Shown here in pieces: positions 1 through 6,177 of a DNA stretch of 13,329 nucleotides. The notes under the pieces were generated by a model. It was not told where the DNA came from and did not search any database. It was given only the letters and a program-made list of their open reading frames with translations. This stretch comes from Pseudomonadota bacterium (GTDB lineage Bacteria; Pseudomonadota; Gammaproteobacteria; Enterobacterales; Enterobacteriaceae). The position numbers and the translations under genes were made by a program. The stretch spans positions 1-13,329 of the forward strand of contig JAFACP010000247.1 of the NCBI GenBank assembly GCA_023425455.1. The letters are read 5' to 3'. Position 1 is the first letter of the stretch, and the number at the start of each line of letters is the position of its first letter.

Positions 1-384
1 ACGCTGCGAGGACTCCGCCTGATCGTTCAGCCAGCTCTCCAGCACCATGTACTGACACATCAGGCACAGGCCAATAATCAGGCGCAGAAAAATCCACAGC
101 GGAACATAATCACTTAGCCCGTGCCCCACCACCGCGGCGGTGATGATCCCGGCGCAGGCGACATAGGCCCGGATATGCCCGACGCGGGCAATCAGGTTAT
201 GGCCGACTTTGCCGCCAAGCACCAGCCCAAGATAGCTGGCTGCGGTGATCGCGCCGATCAGGGTACCGTTAACCTGATTGCTGGCAAGCCGCAGCGAGAT
301 ATAGGTGGTAAGCAGACCCGACCCCAGCAGCATCAGCAGGGTGGTGGTATAAAGCGGCAGAAACGCGTTGAGGACTTTTTTCAT
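1..384 (-). CDS. Major facilitator superfamily transporter, N-terminal part (runs off left edge)
   Basis: This is an inner-membrane secondary transporter cut by the left edge: 128 codons from ATG at 384 stay open to base 1. The start MKKVLNAFLPLYTTTLLMLL follows a good Shine-Dalgarno sequence (AAGGAT, about 5 bases before the ATG). Four hydrophobic stretches are visible at about residues 5-30, 40-60, 72-90 and 95-118. The segment LESWLND near residue 116 recalls the YcaD-like branch of the family, where a similar E-S/W motif ends transmembrane helix 4. A glycine-rich loop with VGH and Arg lies between helices 2 and 3, where MFS motif A normally sits. The substrate cannot be told. The gene reads away from the sugar-acid locus and is separated from it by about 800 bases, so a shared function is not implied. 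The family call is fairly secure; the subfamily is tentative. Confidence 0.8.
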   Translation of the reverse strand, partial: MKKVLNAFLPLYTTTLLMLLGSGLLTTYISLRLASNQVNGTLIGAITAASYLGLVLGGKVGHNLIARVGHIRAYVACAGIITAAVVGHGLSDYVPLWIFLRLIIGLCLMCQYMVLESWLNDQAESSQR

Positions 385-1158
385 ACATATCCTTGTATCA
401 GGCATCAGGATTCTGCTTTATCGTGCGGTTTTTTTAGCCATGATGCAAATTCAATCAGCCGCAGGCATGTTTTCCATCCGCCATTGTTTTCGCTCATCAT
501 TATTACAAGAACAGCCTATTATCACCGCCGCTGAATTAAGAGAATGACCAGATTTAATAGATTGACAAATATTTAATCTCTGCATAGCCTACCCCAAAAT
601 TATTTTAGCCTTATTTGTCTGAGTATTAATGGAAGCGTTACTACAGGCGTAAGCGTTCATTAATTCATTCTCTTTTTTCAGGGATGACTGGCGAATAAAT
701 AGATAAATCTGGATGATAGAGCCTGGCAGAGGAGGGTCATATCCCCATGAAACATTACAGCAGACAATCTCAAGAGCCGAAAAGCAAAAATCATGCATGA
801 AAAGCAAAGAATATTATATATATAGTTATGTTGATTGTGGCCCACTCAAATCCCCTACCAGTCTCTGTAATTAAGGTTACCTGCTACGCATCTCCACAGT
901 GAGCATTAAGAAAGAATTTAGAGGCTTCACGTTTCCCGGTCTGACTTATTTATGATGCGCCTCAGAGACAGATATTTTGTTCACAGGATAGCGTCATCAA
1001 AAATGCCACCGGGCGGGAGTCTCTCGCTATGAAGATAGCGCGGGTCATGACCTGACGGTCGCTGCCGCCGACATCACCCGCGGGGAAAATCCCCCGTATC
1101 AGGGGTCACGCTCTGGCCTTTCGCCATACAAAAGCGCCAGTCCTGCCGTTGTAAAGGT
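385..1158. other. Long intergenic region without a convincing gene
   Basis: I find no gene here that I would defend. The stretch from about 540 to 860 is AT-rich. The only leftward frame of any length (589-807) has no good start signal and an implausible composition, and a 23-codon frame inside it (660-589) has only a weak AAGAG-type ribosome site. The stretch from about 1020 to 1110 is GC-rich and dense in small inverted repeats: CGCTAT/ATAGCG around GAAG at 1026-1041, the perfect palindrome GGTCATGACC at 1043-1052, and GGGGA/TCCCC near 1080-1097. It must also contain the promoter of the leftward transporter, but I could not pick a good -35/-10 pair. Confidence 0.6.
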
Positions 1159-1188
1159 AAAAACCCGGCAGCGCGCGGCTTACCGGGT
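1159..1188 (-). terminator. Intrinsic terminator of the ManD-like gene
   Basis: On the minus strand ACCCGG (1188-1183) pairs with CCGGGT (1168-1163). An inner AGC/GCT pairing extends the stem, and the hairpin runs directly into five T residues. It lies 22 bases past the stop codon of the ManD-like gene at 1211, which fits rho-independent termination of that leftward transcript. Confidence 0.75.
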
Positions 1189-1210
1189 GAGTTGACAGCA
1201 AACGGTCACC

Positions 1211-2464
1211 TTAAGGTCGTGATGCCGTGCCGTCCGGGGTGCGCGCCATCGTCCAGGAAGGGATTCCGCCTTCGCAGGGATACTTCGCCGCTTTGACTTC
1301 ATCAATATCAATCCCCAGACCCGGCTTGTCGTTCAGGTAGGCATAACCGTGGTCAATTTCAGGACAACCAGGGAAGACATCCCGCAGCGCGTCATTCATC
1401 GGCGTGTACTCCTGGATACCAAAGTTTGGCGAGCTCAGGTCAAGATGCATGTTGGCGCTGACGCCAACCGGAGAGATGTCACCCGGTCCGTGCCAGGCGG
1501 TTCGCACACCGTTCAGTTCGCTGTAGACCGCCAGTTTCTTCGCCGGCGTGATACCGCCAATTGTGCTGACGTGGCAGCGGATGTAATCAATCAGCTTATT
1601 ATCGATTAATGGCTTCCATTCGTTAACATTAACAAACAGTTCCCCCATAGAAACTGGCGTGGACGATTGCTGGCGCAACATTTTCAGCCAGTCGATATTT
1701 TCCGGCGCGACCGGGTCTTCAAGATAAAAGAGCTGATATTGCTCCAGCGTTTTCGCCAGATTGATGGCCGTCACCGGGGTGACGCGCTCATGCACGTCAT
1801 GAATAAATTCAATGCCAAAACCCAGTTTGTTGCGCAGGTGGTCGAACAGTCGGGGAACGCTTTTCGCATAGGCATCCGGGTCAAAATAGATCCCCGGCGT
1901 TTTGCTGCGCGGAGAGCGTTTTGGCTGGATGTTTTTCGCCCTGGCCAGCTGGGTTGCAATCAGTTTCAGGTCGTCAGTGCCTGCGCCGCCGTACATCCCC
2001 ATCTGGCAGCGAACATACTGGTAGCCCTCTTCCATTCTGGCGCGAATATTGTCCTCCACCGCCACTTCATCACCGCCGTCAGTGTGGCAGTACAGGGGGA
2101 TCCCGTCGCGACATTTCCCGCCCAGCAGATCATAGACCGGCATTCCTGCCAGCTTACCCTTGATATCCCACAGCGCCATGTCGACACCCGACAACGCGTT
2201 ATTCATGATTGGCCCATTGCGCCAGTAGCCGCTCACCGCGCCGGATTGCCAGATATCTTCAATCCGCGTCGGATCTTTGCCAATCAGAAACGGAGCCATG
2301 TACTCATCGATCGCGCTTTTCACAGCAAAGATACGCTGTGTAAACGTCGCGCACCCCAGACCATAAAGGCCTGGCTCATTGGTCTCGACCTTCACCACGG
2401 CCAGGTCGATTCCGCCAGGCGCCGTCAGGATGGTTTTTACATTGGTAATTTTCAGGTTACTCAC
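1211..2464 (-). CDS. Enolase-superfamily sugar-acid dehydratase, ManD/RspA subgroup
   Basis: The protein has 417 residues and belongs to the D-mannonate dehydratase (ManD) subgroup, often annotated as starvation-sensing protein RspA. Members remove water from acid sugars such as D-mannonate or D-gluconate to give 2-keto-3-deoxygluconate. The N-terminal capping domain covers about residues 1-120 and the barrel about 125-390. Candidate active-site residues are Arg152 and Tyr158, the magnesium ligands Asp223, Glu249 and Glu275, His225 in the DVH motif, and His325 in WHGPGD. I place the start at GTG 2464, where GAGGA sits about 6 bases upstream; an in-frame GTG at 2470 abuts GAGGA with no spacing. 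The Pro in HGPGD is, as I recall, typical of low-efficiency or inactive members, so the true substrate is uncertain. It is divergent from the idonate-type operon and shares its control region. It is not the K-12 RspA orthologue; I recall that protein as clearly different in the active-site loop. Confidence 0.88.
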   Translation of the reverse strand: MSNLKITNVKTILTAPGGIDLAVVKVETNEPGLYGLGCATFTQRIFAVKSAIDEYMAPFLIGKDPTRIEDIWQSGAVSGYWRNGPIMNNALSGVDMALWDIKGKLAGMPVYDLLGGKCRDGIPLYCHTDGGDEVAVEDNIRARMEEGYQYVRCQMGMYGGAGTDDLKLIATQLARAKNIQPKRSPRSKTPGIYFDPDAYAKSVPRLFDHLRNKLGFGIEFIHDVHERVTPVTAINLAKTLEQYQLFYLEDPVAPENIDWLKMLRQQSSTPVSMGELFVNVNEWKPLIDNKLIDYIRCHVSTIGGITPAKKLAVYSELNGVRTAWHGPGDISPVGVSANMHLDLSSPNFGIQEYTPMNDALRDVFPGCPEIDHGYAYLNDKPGLGIDIDEVKAAKYPCEGGIPSWTMARTPDGTASRP

Positions 2465-2531
2465 TTTCACTCCTCAATTCGGCGAATGCATTACACGCTA
2501 TGCCATCACAGATAACTCCACAACAATCTGT

Positions 2532-2548
2532 AAGTTGTCCTACAGCTT
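2532..2548. promoter_or_regulatory. Candidate GntR/FadR-type operator O1 at the ManD-like promoter
   Basis: AAGTTGTCCTACAGCTT is an inverted repeat of the form AAGnTGTnnnACAnCTT. Its core resembles the TNGTNNNACNA sites bound by FadR-subfamily regulators. It starts at about +1 of the proposed leftward promoter, which suits repression. Two related sites occur at 2768-2778 and 6132-6142. Binding by the GntR-family protein encoded at 6178-6894 is inference. Confidence 0.55.
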
Positions 2549-2554
2549 GATGCT

Positions 2555-2560
2555 GTTATA
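2555..2560 (-). promoter_or_regulatory. Extended -10 promoter of the ManD-like gene
   Basis: On the minus strand TGATATAAC gives an extended -10 (TG-n-TATAAC). The hexamer 17 bases upstream (GATCCC) is a poor -35, so an activator is likely. The transcript would start near 2548, giving an untranslated leader of about 85 bases. The CRP-like site at 2597-2618 would be centred near -60, a class I position. Confidence 0.5.
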
Positions 2561-2596
2561 TCACGCCTTTTTCTGCCGGGATCGTTTAGCACATCG

Positions 2597-2618
2597 TTTT
2601 GTGACAGCGATCAAAAAC
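2597..2618. promoter_or_regulatory. CRP-like binding site in the divergent control region
   Basis: TGTGA-N6-TCAAA (2600-2615) matches the CRP pattern TGTGA-N6-TCACA in nine of ten positions, flanked by TTT and AAA runs. It is centred near -60 from the leftward promoter. Catabolite control fits a locus for a secondary carbon source. A plus-strand TAAAAT at 2635-2640 would place the same site near -40, but the promoter at 2732-2760 looks better for the rightward operon. Confidence 0.5.
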
Positions 2619-2731
2619 GAAAAAGGCATTCACATAAAATGCATTTAATACAAGGAGATGGTAAGTAACAAAGAATGGCTCATGCTCACGGCCTGTGATC
2701 CACATTGCAAATTTATTTTCACAGCATTGCT

Positions 2732-2760
2732 TTTACACGCTCAAAAATACACCCTTTAAT
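2732..2760 (+). promoter_or_regulatory. Sigma-70 promoter of the SDR-MFS-dehydrogenase operon
   Basis: TTTACA (2732-2737) and TTTAAT (2755-2760) each match the sigma-70 consensus in five of six bases and are separated by exactly 17 bases. Transcription would begin near 2767, about 36 bases before the SDR start codon and right at the operator-like site 2768-2778. Confidence 0.6.
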
Positions 2761-2767
2761 AAGACAG

Positions 2768-2778
2768 TCGTCATACAA
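2768..2778. promoter_or_regulatory. Candidate GntR/FadR-type operator O2 at the operon promoter
   Basis: TCGTCATACAA is a full match to the FadR-subfamily pattern TNGTNNNACNA. It lies at about +2 to +12 of the proposed operon promoter, almost the same geometry as O1 at the divergent promoter. On the opposite strand it reads TTGTATGACGA, close to the site in the regulator's own promoter (TTGTATAACAG). Confidence 0.5.
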
Positions 2779-2802
2779 GTTAAACGAAGAAGAGGATATG
2801 CA

Positions 2803-3570
2803 ATGAGCGCGTTATTTGATTTAACGGGGAAAACGGCACTGGTTACCGGCTCTGCACGTGGCCTGGGGTTTGCCTATGCCGAAGGACTGGCAGCCGCAGG
2901 CGCCCGGGTCATTTTGAACGATATTCGTGACAACCTGCTGGCAGAATCCGTCGACAAACTGATGACCCAGGGCTTTCAGGCGCACGGCGTCGCTTTTGAT
3001 GTCACAGACGAAGCGGCGATCGAAAAAGCCTTTGCAGATCTGGATGCACAGGATCTTCATGTCGATATTTTAATTAACAATGCAGGTATTCAGTACCGCA
3101 AACCGATGGTCGAGCTGGAGCTGGAAAACTGGCAAAAAGTGATCGATACCAACCTGACCAGCGCATTTCTGGTCTCCCGCGCGGCGGCGAAACGGATGAT
3201 AGCCCGCAAGGCTGGCGGAAAAATTATCAACATCGGCTCACTGACCAGCCAGGCGGCACGTCCAACCGTCGCCCCTTATACTGCGGCAAAAGGCGGCATC
3301 AAAATGCTCACCTGCTCCATGGCCGCTGAATGGGCACAATTCAATATTCAAACCAACGCGATTGGCCCAGGCTACATCCTGACGGACATGAATACCGCGC
3401 TTATCGATGATAAGCAGTTCGACAGCTGGGTGAAGAGCAGCAACCCATCCCAGCGCTGGGGCCGTCCGGAGGAACTTATCGGCACAGCCGTCTTCCTGTC
3501 ATCAAAAGCCTCTGACTATATTAACGGACAGATTATTTACGTTGATGGCGGCTGGCTGGCCGTGCTGTAA
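2803..3570 (+). CDS. SDR oxidoreductase, gluconate 5-dehydrogenase (IdnO) type
   Basis: This 255-residue cytoplasmic classical SDR resembles E. coli IdnO along its whole length (254 residues). IdnO reduces 5-keto-D-gluconate to D-gluconate with NAD(P)H. Visible features are the cofactor motif TGSARGLG (15-22), Asp40 at the end of strand 2, NNAG (92-95), and the catalytic set Asn117, Ser146, Tyr159 and Lys163. The tail FLSSKASDYINGQ...VDGG is also shared with IdnO. The chosen ATG at 2803 has AAGAAGAGGA about 7 bases upstream; a longer open frame back to 2695 lacks such a signal and would overlap the promoter and operator. It is the first gene of the operon and is followed by a hairpin and then the permease. 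It could instead act on another 5-keto acid; the SDR class itself is certain. Confidence 0.88.
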   Translation: MSALFDLTGKTALVTGSARGLGFAYAEGLAAAGARVILNDIRDNLLAESVDKLMTQGFQAHGVAFDVTDEAAIEKAFADLDAQDLHVDILINNAGIQYRKPMVELELENWQKVIDTNLTSAFLVSRAAAKRMIARKAGGKIINIGSLTSQAARPTVAPYTAAKGGIKMLTCSMAAEWAQFNIQTNAIGPGYILTDMNTALIDDKQFDSWVKSSNPSQRWGRPEELIGTAVFLSSKASDYINGQIIYVDGGWLAVL

Positions 3571-3608
3571 ATCCGACGCGTACTCTACATTTTGCCTTTA
3601 AAAATTTG

Positions 3609-3643
3609 CGGCAAGTCTTTGCGGTCAGCGCAAAGGCCTGCCG
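3609..3643 (+). other. Intercistronic stem-loop between SDR and permease genes
   Basis: CTTTGCG (3617-3623) pairs perfectly with CGCAAAG (3629-3635) around a 5-base loop. An outer pair CGGCA/TGCCG (3609-3613, 3639-3643) continues the stem across an internal loop. No T tract follows, so it is not a terminator; it may act in mRNA processing, stability or differential expression. It ends about 20 bases before the permease start. Confidence 0.5.
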
Positions 3644-3662
3644 ATATAACACAGGTATGATT

Positions 3663-5024
3663 ATGAAGGCCTCAAGACAACGACTCTTTATTCTCACATT
3701 ACTGTTTATTGTGACGGCAATTAATTACATGGATCGTGCTAACCTTGCCGTTGCTGGCACGAATATCCAGAGTGACTTCAGTTTGACGCCAACCCAGTTG
3801 GGTTTACTCTTTTCCATGTTTACGTGGGCCTACGCCGCGAGCCAAATCCCGGTGGGATATGTACTGGATCGAATCGGATCACGTATTCTTTACGGTGGCG
3901 CAATTATCCTCTGGAGTATATTTACGTTTATGATGGGCTTCGCCTCTCATCATTTATTCGCCACCGCCACCGCATCATTTGTGATGTTACTGGCATGCCG
4001 CGCATTAATTGGTGTCGCCGAGGCTCCGTCTTTTCCATCAAACACCAAAATTATCGCCACCTGGTTCCCGGACCATGAGCGTGCACGAGCTACGGCTATT
4101 TACTCCAGCGCACAATATATTGGTCTGGCACTGCTAACGCCTGCGCTTTCGTTTGTTGTCGCCAACTATGGCTGGGAAATGTCATTTTACTTGTCCGGCG
4201 CCGCCGGGATCCTGTTTGGGATCTACTGGTTAGTGTATTACCGGGATCCGCAGCATAGCCGCAGAGCAAACCAGGCTGAGCTCGATTATATCAAAGCGGG
4301 TGGCGGCTATGGCTCTGCAAACCAGTCCCTGGTAAGTAGCAAAATCCGCTGGCAGGACATTAAATTCTTTCTCAGCAAACGAACGATCTGGGGCTTGTTT
4401 ATCACGCAGTTTGCCTGCTCATCAACGCTCTATTTCTTCCTGACCTGGTTTATTGTGTACCTGGAAAAAGGGCTGCATCTCTCAATATCAAAAGCCGGTA
4501 TGGGCGCCATGCTGCCCTATATTATGGCGATGCTCGGCGTATTATGTGGTGGCACCCTGAGCGACCTCCTGCTCAAAAACGGGAAATCCAGAACCTTTGC
4601 CAGAAAATTACCGGTAATGGCTGGACTGTGCGTCACCATGATTATTGGTCTGGTTAACTTCTTTGAAGACAAGCCGGTTATCGCAATTGTTATTTTGTCT
4701 ATCGCCTTTTTTGCCAACGCCTTCTCTAATTTAGGCTGGGTGGTATGGAGTGATGTGATCCCGCGCAATTTCCTCGGCACCATGGGCGGTTTCTTAAATA
4801 TCTGCGGCAACCTCTCCGGTATTGTCAGCCCTATCGTTATCGGGGTGATCCTTGAGCGCACCCAGAATTTTCAGTACGCCATGTGGTATATCGCTGCTGT
4901 CGCCGGAATGGGTCTCTTAGCCTATATATTCCTGGTCGGTAAGATTGAAGTTATTTTACCGGAAGAAAAGAGCGCAACCCGCAGCGAAACCAATGTGATT
5001 AATCCGGCGACGGCCAACAAATAA
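3663..5024 (+). CDS. MFS permease of the anion:cation symporter (ACS) family, hexonate uptake
   Basis: This 453-residue inner-membrane protein has about twelve hydrophobic helices and a central cytoplasmic loop near residues 195-235. Its start, with NYMDRANLAVAG (21-32), is the signature of the ACS family (GudP, ExuT and LgoT types), which import sugar acids with protons. The loop between helices 2 and 3 carries GYVLDRIGSR (65-74), a variant of MFS motif A. Helix 4 has RALIGVAEAPSFPSN (113-127), also typical of the family. I chose ATG 3663 because AGG at 3653-3655 is 7 bases upstream; ATG 3657 is too close to it. The 3' end is 14 bases from the idonate dehydrogenase gene. Context points to L-idonate, L-gulonate or a related hexonate as substrate, but sequence alone does not fix this. 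The K-12 idn operon uses a GntP-type permease (IdnT) instead. Confidence 0.87.
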   Translation: MKASRQRLFILTLLFIVTAINYMDRANLAVAGTNIQSDFSLTPTQLGLLFSMFTWAYAASQIPVGYVLDRIGSRILYGGAIILWSIFTFMMGFASHHLFATATASFVMLLACRALIGVAEAPSFPSNTKIIATWFPDHERARATAIYSSAQYIGLALLTPALSFVVANYGWEMSFYLSGAAGILFGIYWLVYYRDPQHSRRANQAELDYIKAGGGYGSANQSLVSSKIRWQDIKFFLSKRTIWGLFITQFACSSTLYFFLTWFIVYLEKGLHLSISKAGMGAMLPYIMAMLGVLCGGTLSDLLLKNGKSRTFARKLPVMAGLCVTMIIGLVNFFEDKPVIAIVILSIAFFANAFSNLGWVVWSDVIPRNFLGTMGGFLNICGNLSGIVSPIVIGVILERTQNFQYAMWYIAAVAGMGLLAYIFLVGKIEVILPEEKSATRSETNVINPATANK

Positions 5025-5038
5025 TGAGGCAATGAGTT

Positions 5039-6088
5039 ATGAGTAGTGAAAAAATCACCTGCAATGCGTGTCTGGCGCATGCAGAAAAAGATGTCCGCTT
5101 CGAATCACGCGACATTGAACACCACCAGGATCAGGTTCTGGTGAAAGTCGCCTGCGGAGGTATCTGCGGCTCTGATATCCATTACTACCAGCACGGCCGC
5201 GCCGGGATGTCGGTTCTGAAACATCCGATGGTGATAGGTCATGAATTTGTCGGCGTTATCAAAAAAGCGCTCGCCGGCAGCACGCTGCAGCCCGGCCAGA
5301 CGGTTGCTGTGAATCCGTCCTGCCCCTGCAATCACTGTGATATGTGCCTCTCCGGCCATCAGAACCTGTGTGGTTCAATGCGTTTTATGGGTAGCGCGCA
5401 GTTTAATCCGCATGTTAATGGCGGTTTTTCGGAATACGTGGTGGTTAAACCGGAACAATGTCTCCCTTATGACAGCCGCGTTCCTGCGAACGTAATGGCC
5501 TTTTCCGAGCCGCTGGCGGTGTCTATTCATGCGGTGAAAATGGCAGGCCAGCTGACGGGCAAACGCGTGCTGGTTATCGGCGCCGGTCCGATTGGCTGTT
5601 TAATCGTGGCGGCGGCGAAATGCGCTGGCGCATCAGAAGTGGTGGCATCGGACTTAAGCCCGCGCTGTCTGGAACTGGCAGCGCAAATGGGCGCTGCGGC
5701 GGTGATGGATCCGCGTGATGAAGATAAAACCGCGCATTACCAGCAGAATAAAGGTTATTTCGACGTGGTATTTGAAGCCTCCGGAGCGCCTGCTGCCGTG
5801 GCATCGACTGTTGATTTCACCCGCCCGGCAGGAACCATCGTCCAGGTTGGCATGGGCGCAAGTCCGGTAAGCTGGCCGGTCTCTCCGATGCTGGTCAAAG
5901 AGATCCGCTGGGTGGGCTCTTTCCGCTTTATCGACGAGTTTGCTACCGCCGTACGCTGGCTGGAAGATGGCCGCGTTGACCCGCGCCCGCTGATTAGCGC
6001 CGAATTCCCGCCGCAAGAAATTGAAGATGCACTGATTACCGCTACGGATAAGAGCGTCTCCGCTAAGGTCCTCATTCGTTTCGAATAA
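5039..6088 (+). CDS. Zinc-dependent medium-chain dehydrogenase, L-idonate 5-dehydrogenase (IdnD) type
   Basis: This 349-residue protein is colinear with E. coli IdnD (343 residues), which oxidises L-idonate to 5-ketogluconate. Expected catalytic zinc ligands are Cys43 (GGICGSD), His68 with Glu69 (GHE) and Glu157 (SEPLA). The structural zinc lobe is Cys97, Cys100, Cys103 and Cys111. The Rossmann motif GAGPIG spans 181-186, and Asp205 at the end of the next strand suggests NAD. MRFMGSAQFNPHVNGGF (114-130) closely parallels IdnD and separates it from the L-galactonate enzyme LgoD. It starts 14 bases after the permease stop with GAGG about 9 bases upstream, and a strong terminator follows. Together with the SDR it would convert L-idonate to D-gluconate, which then needs a gluconate kinase encoded elsewhere. 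L-gulonate 5-dehydrogenase activity is an alternative. Confidence 0.88.
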   Translation: MSSEKITCNACLAHAEKDVRFESRDIEHHQDQVLVKVACGGICGSDIHYYQHGRAGMSVLKHPMVIGHEFVGVIKKALAGSTLQPGQTVAVNPSCPCNHCDMCLSGHQNLCGSMRFMGSAQFNPHVNGGFSEYVVVKPEQCLPYDSRVPANVMAFSEPLAVSIHAVKMAGQLTGKRVLVIGAGPIGCLIVAAAKCAGASEVVASDLSPRCLELAAQMGAAAVMDPRDEDKTAHYQQNKGYFDVVFEASGAPAAVASTVDFTRPAGTIVQVGMGASPVSWPVSPMLVKEIRWVGSFRFIDEFATAVRWLEDGRVDPRPLISAEFPPQEIEDALITATDKSVSAKVLIRFE

Positions 6089-6096
6089 TCGTGATA

Positions 6097-6119
6097 AGCG
6101 CCCGGTCGGGCGCTTTGTT
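6097..6119 (+). terminator. Intrinsic terminator closing the catabolic operon
   Basis: AGCGCCC and GGGCGCT form a perfect 7-base-pair stem around GGTC at 6097-6114, followed by TTGTT. It lies 9 bases after the dehydrogenase stop codon and separates the operon from the regulator gene. Its T-rich tail overlaps the proposed -35 of the regulator promoter. Confidence 0.85.
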
Positions 6120-6143
6120 CTTAAAAGTGAACTGTTATACAAT
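6115..6143 (+). promoter_or_regulatory. Promoter of the GntR-family regulator gene with operator O3
   Basis: TTGTTC (6115-6120) and TACAAT (6138-6143) are 17 bases apart; the -10 matches five of six consensus bases and the -35 only three. CTGTTATACAA (6132-6142), which contains TGT-N3-ACA, overlaps the -10 and matches the operator-like sites O1 and O2. That placement predicts autorepression by the regulator. Confidence 0.5.
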
Positions 6144-6177
6144 AAAGCCCTTCGCGGCATCTTACCGGACTCCATTC

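Noticed and set aside
121..534. 137-codon rightward open frame
   Set aside because: It is mostly antisense to the partial MFS gene and has a random-looking sequence.
589..807. 72-codon leftward frame and an inner 23-codon frame starting at 660
   Set aside because: Both have weak or no ribosome sites and no recognisable sequence. The inner small protein cannot be excluded but cannot be supported.
1163..1188. REP element after the ManD-like gene
   Set aside because: The stem is followed directly by five T on the minus strand and sits just past the stop codon, so an ordinary intrinsic terminator explains it better.
992..1195. Rightward frame open across the palindrome-rich stretch
   Set aside because: It has no suitable start codon with a ribosome site and no family resemblance. 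It also runs through the minus-strand terminator.
1667..2515. 282-codon rightward open frame
   Set aside because: It is antisense to the ManD-like gene, whose catalytic residues are all in place on the other strand.
2694..2709. Second CRP-like site (TGTGA-N6-TTGCA)
   Set aside because: Only three of five bases match in the second half-site, and its distance to the operon promoter (about -65) is not a preferred one.
6091..6177. Longer N-terminus for the GntR-family regulator from GTG 6091
   Set aside because: It would be translated from the operon terminator hairpin and through the gene's own promoter. The family domain starts right at TTG 6178.
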